A stretch of 64,000 nt of DNA from Sanguinoderma infundibulare (lineage: Eukaryota > Basidiomycota > Agaricomycetes > Polyporales > Polyporaceae): the NCBI GenBank assembly GCA_032821775.1, contig JAVLRN010000007.1, positions 1,736,001 through 1,800,000 on the forward strand, read 5' to 3'. The translations under genes were made by a program, and so were the position numbers. The notes under the pieces are model-generated. The model searched no databases. It was given only the letters and a program-made list of their open reading frames with translations, and had not been told where the DNA came from. Below are positions 11,053-22,994 of this stretch, one piece after another; position 1 is the first letter of the stretch; the number at the start of each line of letters is the position of its first letter.

Positions 11053-12220
11053 CTCGCGATGACCACGAGTGCGATGTTCAGCGTCGATGGGCGGTGAGTT
11101 TGAGGGGAGTTCCAAGGAACTCACTAGACCTCGAGTGGTATAGTCGAATTGGCAGAGGAACTGCAGAGGTGAGTAATGATGACAGACGATAGCCGCAGCG
11201 AGCCTTATATAGGCCCCAGATCGAAGAAGGGAAACATAGAGCAAAATAAAAGCGAGAACGGTTCCTGTGACGGGAATCCACGCCGCCGCTTGATACGTTT
11301 ATGTGCGAGCACCCCAATCAGCCTTAAGTCGAGTGTGTGCTTCTGCGTCATTCACGCTCAGGCGCGGCAGCCTCTGAGCTGATGTTCCTTGCAATGCTCG
11401 CATCGACAAAGCCTGCATTCTCCACTGCACTTTCGTCTACCCACGTCTGCCCGGCCGACATATGTGCTATACGTCATTCAGCCCCTACGGAGCATGTAGG
11501 CGAGGTGAATATGAGGTCACAGGAACACTGTGATCCAAGAGGACTGTGCATGATCGTTCACGACTACTCTCTGTGCGAACCTCTTTCCATGGTCACCTGG
11601 ACACGCCCGCCCCTCGGGCCCGATCATGTGCGATCACTCTCCGCCAAGGGGGCGTAGAAGAGTGTAGATGAGCACGTCGGAGACGACACAACGTCTCGCA
11701 GACCCCGACTCCTGGAATGTCCTTTTCCTTTAACGGCGCTCCCAGGTGACAGAGTGAAATGAAAGCAGACTTCTCCTGGTACCTGTGCATGTGAAGCAGC
11801 GACAGGACCAACGAAACACCGGGCCCCACCAGACGCTTCCTTGGCTACCACAAATCTGTCCACGTTCCTATGAGAGCTGTCGAGACCGCCACGACGCCCG
11901 ACAAGCCTGTATCGCCACAAACTCGTCTCCGCCCGCAGCCATTACACCCGCGAGCAAGCTTCATGATCATCGGTCACCAGTCTACAAGACAGCAGTTGTG
12001 CTTACCGAAATCATGCAAGCCGATTTGCGCCGCCTGACGACCGAAGTCTAGTCCCCAATCGTCCATTTGAGTTGGATTCCTATGCTACAACACGGAGAGT
12101 GACATATGCTTGGTTGGCGAGAGCTTGCTTGAGTACGCTTCCGGTGGTCCGCATTTGTGCTTTACAATTGTATCCAGGCCGTCCGTCCTCGTCTTGATCG
12201 TGTGCACGATTCTCAGGTCG
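11053..12220. other. Glucanase promoter region and intergenic stretch
   Basis: No supported gene across about 1.2 kb. The left part carries the TATA box of the GH30 gene. The rest, 3' of the first arrestin-like gene, has only short frames without motifs. Confidence 0.45.
11204..11211 (-). promoter_or_regulatory. TATA box of the GH30 gene
   Basis: On the minus strand this reads TATATAAG in the context CCTATATAAGGCT, about 152 bp upstream of the glucanase ATG. Position and strand fit a core promoter; transcription start not determined. Confidence 0.5.
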
Positions 12221-13892
12221 CTAGGCCTGCGGCGCCTCAGGTGGGGTGGGGGGCGCGGACCAGTCGTCCACGACCGCGCTTGTCATGCTGTCGATCGACC
12301 AGGCGTCCGTAGTCAACCGGATGGGGATGACCAAGCGCATCTCCTTGAACGGCGCCTTCGCCGGCTCCGGTGGGTGCATCGTGAACTCAATGAAGTCCTG
12401 GAGCCGAAACCGTGAGCATGAGCTGCGCGGAGATTGGCAATCCGCGTACCTTGACACTCAGGCCGCCGGCCTTGAAGCTTCCCACTTTGACGTCCTTGTC
12501 TACGTGGATCTCGCCGTTGAAGCAGAGCCATTCGTGGCCATCACCCTTTCAAATCACCCCAGATCAGTCACGTTCGCGCTTGCTGCAAACTGAAGTCCCT
12601 AAAACTTACAGAATGCTTGAAGTCACCCTCACCGATCATGTCCACCCTCCAGATGTCCGTCTTCGTGCCGAGCACAAGCTGGTTCCGAACGTCCACCGTC
12701 GACTGTCGTAGGATGCGCAGCCGCGTGAACTGCTTGTTCGGCGCGAGGATCGTCGCGGTGGGGCCGTATGGCATGAACGACGCCAATGAGAAGGCCGACG
12801 AGCTGAACATGACGTGAAAGGGTATATCCTGCCGGATGCTGAACACCCGTGACTCTGGAATGTACAACTGCAGCACAAAACGCACAGAATTTCAGGAAAC
12901 GTACGATCAAGTCGCTCCGGATGATTGCACGCACCTCACAGACTACGTCCTTGCCACCAGCCTGGCGCGTCTTGATCACAGACTCATACCGAGTCCAATC
13001 CGGGTCTGGGATGAACTTGAACGTGTCGAACGACTGGCGCATGGACGCGGGGAGCGGCACGCTGGGACGTGATCGCGGGTAGTAAATGAAGGGAGTCGAG
13101 ACGTTTCTGCGGCCATCAACTGTCAGTCATTGTCAACCCCAGACACATCTCACAGTGCGAGTGGCTCTACTAACCCATTTCCTATCCGCAGGATTTGCGA
13201 CGCTCTGCTCTTTGCCACCGACACGCCCACCGTGTACTCGATCGTCGCATTAAAACCAGGCACACCGGACAGATGGACGTTGTGCGTTGGTGGCAGTGGC
13301 TGAAGGAGGCCAGGCGCAGGTCAGAATCGCAATGACGGGGCCACCGCGCATACATGCACTCACGTAAGTGTCCTTGCCGTCCGAGAACGTCGTAGGCAGC
13401 GTCAGGCTGAACTCCAGCGTACTCGGACATGGCTCCGAGCTCGTGTCCTTGCTCCACAGCGAGACCGTGTCCAAACAGAGCTTGTAGGTCGTCGTTCCGC
13501 CCTCCCCGACCTCCCGCAGATGCAGACTGCCCTCGATCTACCGACACAGCGGGAGAGGGAGCGGCACGGGTTACCAACTGATGATCGGCGACCCAACGGT
13601 AGCACAGAACACGCACCTTCACATCAACAGCGGTGACCCCTTCCAGCTTGGACAGAGTGACGGCGCCCTCGACGGCGGCACCGCATCCATACACCGGCAA
13701 GCTCGCGTTGTCCTCCTGCGCGTAGAGCCGGAGGCTCACGTTCTTCGATTGCTTCACGAAGCTCCCCGCGGGTCTCCGGGCGGGGCGGTTGAGGGCGAGG
13801 CGCTGCTCGTACGCATGCGGCTCAACCGAGTACGCTGGCGTGCGGACGAAGGGCGGCGGCAGGGTGTAGCTCGGCAGACTCGTGGTCGACAT
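12221..13892 (-). CDS. Arrestin-like protein, copy 1
   Basis: Begins MSTTSLPSYTLPPPF and has an arrestin N-domain (VSLRLYAQEDNASLPVYG, AVEGAVTLSKLEGVTAVDVK, CLDTVSLWSKDT). The middle exon reads TYPLPPTHNVHLSGVPGFNA. The C-domain includes LYIPESRVFSIRQDIPFHV and ILAPNKQFTRLRILRQSTVD. It ends in IPIRLTTDAWSIDSM and a proline-rich tail. Exons are joined across short introns, several of which create apparent frame changes. Fungal arrestin-related proteins often recruit Rsp5-type ubiquitin ligases to transporters; no clear PPxY motif is visible, so that role is only an inference. Lies head-to-tail with a paralogue at 14791-16837. Confidence 0.8.
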
Positions 13893-14790
13893 CGTGCTTC
13901 GGCGGCGGGGAGGGGGTGAAGGTGGGTGTCCAGAGGAAAGCTTCAGACGTCTGTTTTGGCGACAGGGTGAGTACTAGCACCGCGGTGAGCAAGACGGCAG
14001 AAACGTCGCAGGGGTGGTGACTAAGGCAATCGTCGCTGCGCACGGAGTGCGCGACTGGATTAGGACGAGTCGGAGTCTGACACCGGCTGGTGACCGGGCA
14101 AGAAGACCTCGGTGGCGGAAGGCGTGTGGGGACGGCTCGGATATGTTTGTCACCAACCAGTGGCTCGCGGCCAGATCACATACCCACCGTGGCGTACCAG
14201 CAGAATGCCACCAAGTCAAGCCGCAGATGCGAGTGGCACGTTGGAACTTGTCTTCGGCGTTTGAGCCCCAAGTTTGGGCAAGTCCGAGTCCGAAGTGCTT
14301 CGGCCAAATGGTGGAGATTCCGGAGAAGCAGGTACTAGCCCTCCTACGCCCACTGATGGAATGTCGTCCTCGCGCTGGTCGGCCTCGGGATCAACGAAGT
14401 TGCGTCCCAGAGACGGACCTTGTGGCTGGTCGGTCGTGCGCAGTGCGATCCCAAATTTATCCGATTCCAATGCCTATCCTTGAAGACTGACCGCGTGTGT
14501 CACAGAAGCTTGGAGACGAGCGGGACGCTTTATCTGAAGAGAGGGAGCACATGGAGGACCGTAGGAACAAGCAGCGCCATCGTGGCACACGGCGCCAGGC
14601 CCTTCATATGTTTGGCGCTCAACGTTCTCACATTCTGCTGCGCACGAGCTCAACATATACAGCACTCTGCATTTTGTTGTACACGCCATTACATCCGTTC
14701 AATGATAAAGTCCACTGTTTTATATATCAATAGAGTGTCTCCAGAAAGTCCGAGATGTAGCAGAATTAGAGGCAGGGGTATATCCCATCA
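13893..14790. other. Intergenic region between the two arrestin-like genes
   Basis: No assigned gene. Minus-strand 14216-14470 holds an 84-codon Ser/Pro-rich frame (for example PSVGVGGLVPASPESPPFG), and the opposite strand at 14274-14483 is also open. Neither has a recognisable domain. Either could be a small exon or chance. Confidence 0.35.
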
Positions 14791-16837
14791 TCATTGATAT
14801 GGATCGACCGTGTCGCTCCAGGTCGCTCCGCGGTCCGGGAAGCCAACGAATGCCGGAGGACTCAGGATGTCGTCTTCCAGGCCTCGACGGAGGTCACTGG
14901 CAACCCATGCTTGGAATTGGGACACCAATACGAGATTTGAACAGGTCCGACGTAAGGACGATGGGTATGGTCTCGTTTAACGGGATATACTGCGACCTGA
15001 GAGGCGGTGGGGGTTCTATTGAAATATTGATACTGTCCTGTCATTCAGCCAGATGTCATCAGCATCGCTGTACGTATAGCCAAAATCCACGTCCAAAAAC
15101 ACAGATCGAGAGGTCCGCGACGACGGCGCCGAGGACCCCGCCTGACCACGCAGCGGACGATACAGAACGGAACAGATCGAACAGAAGCCAAGGATGCGAA
15201 CACCAGAACCGAGTACTCACCACGACTTTCAGCCCATTAACCTCAAACCCCCCACTAAATCCTTCTCCGCTCGGCGGGATCACGATCGCACCGGACCACA
15301 CCAAGGAACTCGCACGCCTATTCGCGCTGTGCACGACGCCCTGGCCAATCGCCCGCGAGCTGTGCATCGAGCTCCTCTCCCCTTCCCCCTTCTTGTCAGA
15401 CCTCGACTTCCCAGACGCAGACGAAGAATGCGACACATCGCTCCTCGTGAACAGGTCGCGGACCGCCTCGACGTGCCGCCCAGCACTCATAATTGATGAC
15501 TGGACCGTCACGGAACTGGCGAGCCCCGCGCTCGTCGCGTCAACAATCGTCCTCCGCTGTACCTTGATCTTGAGCGGGCACCTGAGCGCCGCCTTGCGCG
15601 ACGAAATCTGGCTTTGGACGGACTCAAAGGATGTGCTGGACGCAGCCGCGGCGATTGGAAGGAACGACGAGGGCATAGGGCGGTACTCCGCGAACGGCTC
15701 CAGCGTGCGTTCATCCGCAAACAGCGTGACGTGGAACGGGATCGGCTCCCGGTGGCAGCATACCGGCGAGGACGGCAGGTACAGCTGCGCCAAACTGACA
15801 ATCAGGGGTGTCCAGGACGCTCGCTAAACGGAAGTAAACACTCACTTGGACCTTCATAACTGGTGCGTCTGCCTTCTTCGCGCGCAACTTGAACGTCCAT
15901 GACGTGCGTGGGCACGGTGGCGTCTCCATCTTCTGCGGGCCACAAGGGAACGGTGATGGTAGCGTAGGCCTTGTCCGGTGGGTGTAGCGGAACGGTACGC
16001 GTATGCTATATGCGCGCGGGAGGGTAGAAGAGTATGGGAGGTCGAACCCAATAGCACGATCAGTATCGCCGACGGAAGGTATTGGGATGCCGGAACAAAC
16101 CCACTGGCTCATACCGCGCCACAAAGTCGAGGGCTCCCGGAGCACAGAGAGATTGACGACCACGGCATACGCAATTTCGACGGAGAACCCGGGGATGCCA
16201 TGGAGTTCTGCCGAGTAGCTGGGGGGCAGCGGATAGTCCTTGCCAACGGCCGAGTCGTAGTAAGTGCTGGGCAGCGTATAGCGAAAAGCGGCTCCAGGTG
16301 GGAACGAGGGTGAATTTGAAGCTGACCAAGAGAATATCTTCGCGTTGATCGTCTTCACACTCACCGAACCGCCCCCCGCTACCTCTTCAATGAGGATCCT
16401 TCCTTCGATCTGTTGAAAAGTTGAACAAACGAACTGGGAGCTGGCAGCTCACGCACCTTTACGTCCAGTGCAAGGACTCCGGTTGGCCGAGCAATGGCCA
16501 GAATCCCTTCGATAGTGTCTCCATTGGAATAGTGAGGGACATACGCGCCATCGCGTTGCCCGCTCAGCAACAATGTGAGCTTGCTCGAATGCTGGACGTA
16601 ATGCCCAAATGCGTTGCTCCTCTTTGGCGGAGATGGCGGGACAGGACGGTTCGGCCAGAGGTCAGCCTGTGGAACCGAAGCCGGGAAGGGGGGTACGGGT
16701 GGCTGCTCATCGTCGATCAGCCGTTGCTTGCTGGACTGTGGCGGGGTGTCGCGTTCTGGCGTGGCAGGTCTTGAACGAAACGGAAGGAACGAGGATGGCC
16801 GCGGATATGAAACAGCGGCAAATGGATGGCGTATCAT
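14791..16837 (-). CDS. Arrestin-like protein, copy 2
   Basis: A tandem relative of copy 1 with a longer disordered N-terminus (MIRHPFAAVSYPRPSSFLP, proline-rich). The N-domain follows (YVQHSSKLTLLLSGQRDGAY, IEGILAIARPTGVLALDVK, INAKIFSWSASNSPSFPPG). Next come YPLPPSYSAELHGIPGFSVE and IPFHVTLFADERTLEPFAEY, parallel to copy 1. The C-domain exon contains a large Ser-rich insert. Its exit is DSINISIEPPPPLRSQYIPL, then IPIVLTSDLFKSR. I favour a final intron at about 14869-14918 that gives a tail LEDDILSPPAFVGFP...DPYQ stopping at 14791. Without it the frame stops at 14894. Function as for arrestin trafficking adaptors, by family only. Confidence 0.72.
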
Positions 16838-17583
16838 CGAATGAGTGCGAAAAGAGTCAAGACCGGGAGGTGGGGATTGCGTGGCAGGTAGAGCTCAAGG
16901 AGGCGAGGGAGGGACGATGAAATGGAGAGATATGCCACCGGATGTGAGACGGTCGAGCGTAGATGCCAAAGGGCGGCGCATGAGATCTGAACGGAGGGAG
17001 ATATAAGGCGGGGGGCCGAGGATTGCACCGATCATTGATGTTCTTGCTGCTTCGCAGAGTGATGATGAACAGCGAGAATGCGAGGACACGTAACTTGCAC
17101 CACGGAGCCAGCAGTTCGTGCCGACCAGATGAGGGGGCGATTAGAAGTTTGCCGCACAGCACGGGGGACTGCCGCAGGTATATTACGGGGACGTTGCTCG
17201 CTGCCGCTGCTAGCTGAGCTCCGGATCGACTTGGCGCATGGACATACACAGCAGGTACGTTCCAACCAGTCTGGCATTATGTCAAACCTACATGCTTCTG
17301 GGAATGGTGCACCTGGGCGGGTGGGAAAGCCATGCCAGAACTGACAGGATTCTGGATGGGTTTCAGCGCTGATGAAGTTGTCGGGCGGGTTTCGCACTAC
17401 GATTGTGTCCACATCCAAAGAAACCGATCAGGGTATTACGCTGTACTAACAAAGCCTACTCACTATGGACTCTGGTATACTTCATCGTGAGCATCATTTT
17501 GGCGAGGCCGAGTCGCACGCAGCCACAGGACGACGAGGGAGGGGAATGAGGTCAACGAAGCTTGATGGTGCCGCCCAAACTTG
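16838..17583. other. Intergenic region
   Basis: About 750 bp between the start of arrestin copy 2 and the stop of the CoA-transferase. Only overlapping motif-less frames are seen. Confidence 0.45.
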
Positions 17584-19396
17584 TTAGATGATCTGCTTCG
17601 CCCTGAGTTCAGCTATCTCTTCGCTCCCATACCCCAACTCGGTGAGCACCTATATCGGGTCCGATCAGCCTCCGTCAATCAGATGAGGAGCCCTAGCCCA
17701 CCTCGGTGGTATGCTGAGATAGGTAAGGAGGTGGCTTCGTAATCGGCATACGCTTCCCATTGTAAGTGACTGCCGGGGATACCAACTTAACCTTGCCTGC
17801 GCGCGGATGCTGCGCGGCAAATTCAGATACCACCGTGGAAGGAACCTGATGCGACCCTGACGTACCTCCACCTCAGAGATCATCTGGCGAGCAGCCACTT
17901 GTGGGTGAGCGAAGGTTTGTTCGATGTTGTTGATAGGACCGAACGGCACGCTGGGTATCAACAGGTGAGTGCGATGCTGGAGCTGGTGCAAGATGAACAC
18001 AAACCCCAAACCGGTGAGCTTCTCAATCCAGTGGTCGCGCCCCTCCTTCTGTAATGTCTCCGTGATGAGAGCAACAAGCTCCAGCCTGTTGGCAACACGG
18101 GCTTTGTTGCTACTAAACTTCGGATCCGCCAACAAGTCAGGTCGTCCAAGAATAACCTCAGCAAACAGTTTGAACTGCATAGTAGACTTCGGTCAGCGGA
18201 AAACTCCGAGACAGATCGAATATGACATCCGAGGGACGAACCTGTTTGTCGTTCCCTGCACCAATCATGATAAAACCGTCCTTACACGGGAAGACCTGGT
18301 AGGGAACGATTGAGGGATGCGCTGTCCCGTGCCTGCCGCCCTTTTGCCCAGCGATAAGGTAGTTCGATGCAATGTTGGCTAGTCCAGCAAGCTGCCATTT
18401 TCGTCGGCATCGACGAAACTCCAAGCACAGCATGACACGACGAACGCACCTGAGACTCAAACAAGTTGCAGTCAATCCAGACGCCCTGCCCTGTCTTGCC
18501 CCTGGACAGTAGTCCGGCCATGATGGCTCCGTGTGCGTATAGGCCCGTGGCAATATCCGTTGCAGCAACGCCGACTTTGCATGGCGGACCATCCGGCTCA
18601 CCAGTACTGTTCGAATAACGTTCGAGCAACACGAAACACATCACTGTGCCAGGAACTCACATGTGCATAAGGCCAGCCTCCGCTTCGACAATCACGTCAT
18701 AGCCAGCAGCCCTACGATATGGCCCTGTCTGGCCATACCCTGATATACAAAGGCTCAAACGATACACAACGCGACGTGATGTGATATACGTACCAGTAAT
18801 ACTCGCATATATGAGCCTCGGGTTAAGCTTCCTGCAATCCTCCCAACCCAGTCCCATCGACGCAAGTTTTCCCGACACAAAGTTCTCCACAAGAACATCG
18901 GCCTGCCGAACCAGTTTGTGTACGATTGCCAGGCCCTCTTGTTCCTTGAAGTTGACGGTGATGGACCGTTTGTTCCTGTTGACCGCGAGGAAGTATGCGG
19001 ATTCCGGAGGCAGATGAGCCGCCCCTTCCGGTGCGGTGTCTGACAGCGGCGCTGCAGGCGGGTACCAGGATCCTCAGAGGGCATGGTCGTCAGCTACCGG
19101 GACGCTGTGCAGAGGATTCAGTCATTCGACTCGGCGAGCTCACTCGTGTCATCACCTCGAGAGATTTCTTCGACCTTCACCACGTCCGCGCCGAGGTCGG
19201 CAAGAAGCATGGTCGCCGTGGGCCCCGCGAGGACCCTGGTCAGGTCTAGGACCTTGATACCCTGAAGTGGAGGTGGAATACCCTCCAGCAGCTGCGCATG
19301 GGCGACGTTGAGGCCACGACGTGAAGTCAGGCGATTGCCGCACGAGATTCTTGTCAAACGGGGCAGGGTCGCGCGCATCAAGAGGACGGAGGTCAT
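17584..19396 (-). CDS. Family III CoA-transferase, SUGCT-like, probably mitochondrial
   Basis: Predicted CoA-transferase of the CaiB/BaiF family, most similar in motif layout to succinate-hydroxymethylglutarate (glutarate) CoA-transferase. The N-terminus [20 protein letters not shown] is Arg-rich without acidic residues, as in a mitochondrial presequence. Family blocks follow: [97 protein letters not shown] (catalytic Asp region), and [13 protein letters not shown]. It ends in [20 protein letters not shown]. At least six introns. The Met at 19396 was chosen over one 50 codons upstream because it starts the presequence. Confidence 0.88.
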
Positions 19397-19840
19397 GGTG
19401 AAATCGAACGCCTGAGTCTGAGCCTGAGTATGAGGATGAGCAACACCGTCGAATGGCTCAGAGTCACAGACATCGTCTTCCGTTGCCCGCAGGCGGAAGG
19501 CCGTGCGGGTAGACCGGCGCTCCGCGGCGTTTAAGTTGGTGCGCACCCGGCAAATAAAGTCCTTACCGCGAAGCCAAAGGTTCGTGAATTAGTATTATCA
19601 AGTCGTCAGCATGGTCATTACAATCGTGAGATGTCCTGTGAAGTCGTGGGGGTCGTAAATATTATTACGCGGGGGGACTCGTACGTATATGGCAGTAGAA
19701 TTATCATAACGTCACAGTATGACCACTGGATCCAACCGTTCAATGGTGACAACGACACTGTCTGAACAGGTCATCTGGACAGCAAGAAATCGAATAACAA
19801 GCGGGGCCATTGGACTGGGACTGAACGTCGTCCGTCACTG
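19397..19840. other. Intergenic region
   Basis: Promoter side of the CoA-transferase and 3' flank of the DUF2235 gene. No other feature seen. Confidence 0.45.
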
Positions 19841-22016
19841 TCAGATCACATACGTCTCCGTTCCCGCAGTCCATATCGCGCGAGGGGTATACTTGAGACT
19901 TGCGTCTTCCATCCGCTCCTTGACGCTGATGTGGAACTTCGGCTTGCCCGAGAGTTGCCTTCCTCTCCCAAGATGCACCCTAACACGAAAACGCTGATCA
20001 GCCGAACCACAACTATTGTCCGGAAGACAACGTACCACCACTTTGTCAGGGTTTTCCCGTTTGCATCCCTGACCGAGTACGTTAACGGGATGATCTCGAG
20101 CAGCCACCAGGCCGGATCGATCTTCAGCTCGTCGTATATCGGCTGTAGTGCGTCGATGTCCACGTACAACGGCGCTCCATCGCCTTCCATTGGGCCAGTG
20201 GGGGCCTGAGGTTCGAGGCCCAACTTCGGGTCTGAGATGGACGGGTCGAGCTGCTCTTGCAGGTTAATATGCTCGACACGCTTCACCTCTGGAGAGAAAT
20301 GGCAACACCGTGAGAAGAAGGGTAGATCATTATGATGACGGGAGGACTTGCCCATGAATATGGACTCCGGAATATTGGCACGCTTCATCGCTGCCTGGTC
20401 AAACTCAATCCCAGTCTGGGCCTGGGCGACCTCCCTGACCATCCAGCGCAATGTAACATCTGACAAGCTAAGCTTCGTCGAATTGGGCACGGAGCCTCCG
20501 CCAACATCTATCCAACGCTCAACTTGGTATCGGGGTTGATTACACAGGACAAGTAAATACTTACCGCTGTGGCACCCTGCGAACCAGACTTCGAGAACGT
20601 CGGTTCTGATGATCACGTCACTCCGACCGGAAGGCATCGCAGGGTCCGAAGGTTGAAAGGCATCTGAAGCCGCCGTAGTCGCAGCCTCGAGGTCGACTTC
20701 TGTGGCCTGTCGAGCCTTGGATGGCGCTGCGCTGCGCTGTTTCGACGGCCGTCGTCTGAAGAAGGAGCCCAAAGAGCGCTGCCGCTTCACATCCGCAGCG
20801 AAGGGCTTCACCTTGGCGCGTGCAGAACTGTCTGATGTGGAGATGTCGGTATGGGCTGTGGTCGTTGTCCCCGACCCATCACTTGGTGTACTCCAGTGGT
20901 AGAGATTGGGCAGGAACCTGACCCGATGCTAGGGCACAAGATCAGACAACCTAGCGCGCTAATGTAGTTGAACGAACCCTATACCTCATCCAAAGACAGC
21001 GCATGCCTGAACGTTTTAATGGTTGTATTGGCGCCAGTAAACGGAAGCGTGCGGCACATGAGCACGCCGACGCTCGTTATAGTGTCCCTGAGTCAAAATA
21101 CGGACATCAACATCCTGCCTAGAAGTCCTCTCTCAGCCCACGTACCAGACGCCGACAAACTCGATTTGTACGTCTCTGCAGAAAGTCTTCTTGAACCCAG
21201 CAGCAAGCTCAATGCTATTTGCATCCGTATTCTTGTAAAGCTTGTATGCGAAAGGGACTTGTTGCGGGTTGTCCTTGGGCAACAACCCGATCTAGTGCGC
21301 AAACCGGCGCCCAACTCAGCTCCGAAACCATGCTACATTAATAAGGGCAAGCGCACCTTGTGCAGCATGCCTGCCAACGCTCGTGCGGTATACGCACCAC
21401 GCGAGAAGCCTGTCAAGAAGGTAAGGAAGGTCCGATATTCGGCACGCCTATTGAGTGGGGTTCACCGACCAAAGAGACAAATCTTATCACCGGGGTTATA
21501 GTTCTGCATGAGGAACTGATATCCCTCACGAACGTGCATGTCGAGGTACCTGAGAAATACCAATTAGTCACCTTGCAGAGCGACCAGCGAGCCCACAAAC
21601 CATGCAAGCGCCTCATCCAGTATCTTTGCACACCACTGGAAGACGGGGGACACAAGCCCGGGATTGAAATATGTGCCTATCCCGGGCTGTAGAGATTGCG
21701 ACGACGATGTTAGGACGCAGCGAAAGAGTTGCATGATAGTACAGGGTAGTATCCGTACCTGGTAGTAGCACACCTGGTGGTCGCAGTCAACATCCTTCTT
21801 GAGCAGTGAATAAAACTTGACAACGTTGGTGTTCTACGCAAACCGTACATCAGCATTCGGCAAAGCTCTGGGGGACCCGGAGATTCTCAGGCTTGATGGA
21901 TTTCTCACTTCACTGTTAAACTGATCTGCAGTCCCGTCGAAGCAGAGAATGAGCGTCCGTGGCTTGCGTTGCTCGCTGCTGTTGATATCCTCGAGGGGTT
22001 CGCTTGGGGTAGACAT
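19841..22016 (-). CDS. DUF2235 alpha/beta-hydrolase (Tle1-like phospholipase fold)
   Basis: Starts MSTPSEPLEDINSS, then RTLILCFDGTADQFNSE, the signature opening of DUF2235 proteins. After several introns come YYQPGIGTYFNPG, CLFGFSRGAYTARALAGML (GxSxG nucleophile elbow), EFVGVWDTVTSVGVL, and RHALSLDEHRVRFLPN. A long, poorly conserved basic/Ser insert precedes LEVWFAGCHSDVGGGSVPN, which carries the later catalytic Asp. The family in bacteria includes type VI phospholipase effectors; in fungi the substrate is not known to me. The last exon is joined by an intron starting at about 20032. Length about 520 residues. Confidence 0.85.
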
Positions 22017-22657
22017 AGCGAGCCGCCACAAGCGTGCGAGGGCAAAGAGGACAGCGAGAGAGGACGGGGGTACTGCGCAATGGCTCGGAGAGAGGCTATA
22101 AAAAGTCCTAGAAAATACTGCCTGGGTATGATGACGACAGCTCCCGTGAGCTAGTGATCATAAAGGTCCGGAGCACAACGGTCAACAGGTTGGGAATCGA
22201 GGGCGGGAAGGAGCTTGGCCTGGGAATGAGAATATTTAGCAGGTCGTCAGTAGGCATGATCACTGGGACTTTTATGGACAGTCCTCGCACTCCTTGCACC
22301 CTGTGGGACGGAACGTGTGACATGACACGTTCGCCACAGCACTAGGTCGAGGCATGGGGAATCTGGAGGAATGCATATCAGAATGTGCGCCCGTTGATGC
22401 GATTCAGTACGCACGTCACCATATCCAGCAGATTTGGGTGCGCCGCTTCTCAGAAGCGAGAACGCTGCGAGATCACTGGGTCCGGTCATGCAGTAGCATG
22501 GTAGAAGATTAGTCTATTTCAGCACATGGATCTCTGTAGGATTCATGATGGTAAGAGTTGGTAGCAACTTGGTGAGCTCGAAATGATGCTAAGAGTCATG
22601 GTGCAAGGTTGAAACGACTGAGTGGCTTCAAGTATTGTCAAAAAAGGATTAGTCTAA
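22017..22657. other. Intergenic region upstream of the DUF2235 gene
   Basis: No supported gene. The sequence lies between the divergent DUF2235 start and the tRNA gene. Confidence 0.45.
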
Positions 22658-22745
22658 GCCTTCTTAGCTCAGTGGTAGAGCGCGCCACTCGTATCTTAGT
22701 CAATACGAAATGGTGAGGTCGGTTGTTCAATCCAGCCAGGAGGCA
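22658..22745 (+). tRNA. tRNA-Thr(CGU) with a 16-nt intron
   Basis: Full cloverleaf by eye. Acceptor GCCTTCT pairs with AGGAGGC (22738-22744), discriminator A at 22745. The D arm is GCTC/GAGC with loop AGTGGTA. The anticodon stem CGCCA pairs with TGGTG. The T arm GGTTG/CAGCC has loop TTCAATC. The loop CTCGTA followed by A gives anticodon CGU. An intron at about 22694-22709 sits one base 3' of the anticodon, the canonical nuclear position. A TTTTT tract at 22764-22768 is a suitable Pol III terminator. Confidence 0.93.
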
Positions 22746-22763
22746 CTAAGTAGAAACAGAGTG

Positions 22764-22768
22764 TTTTT
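22764..22768 (+). terminator. RNA polymerase III T-tract
   Basis: Run of five T residues 19 bp past the end of tRNA-Thr. Confidence 0.6.
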
Positions 22769-22994
22769 GCTCCTCCTGGAACGGGCCTTTTTAAATACTG
22801 AGGAGTATCCCGTTCGAGGTTGAAATAAAGGTTATCTTACCAGTGGCAGAAAGGAGGGCGAAGCCCGATTAATATTCAAGCGGGCCGGCTGATCATGATT
22901 GTCGACAGAACTGCCCGGAGGGCCTCACGCTATGAATACATAGTGTACATCAATGCAAAGTATCGACAACTCCTAATGTACAGTACAACAAGTA

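Noticed and set aside
14799..15827. 342-codon plus-strand open frame over arrestin copy 2
   Set aside because: Overlaps the arrestin C-domain exon antisense; no motif.
22783..22822. Inverted repeat GGAACGGG...CCCGTTC with a small inner hairpin after tRNA-Thr
   Set aside because: Short and isolated; no RNA family or terminal-repeat context recognised.
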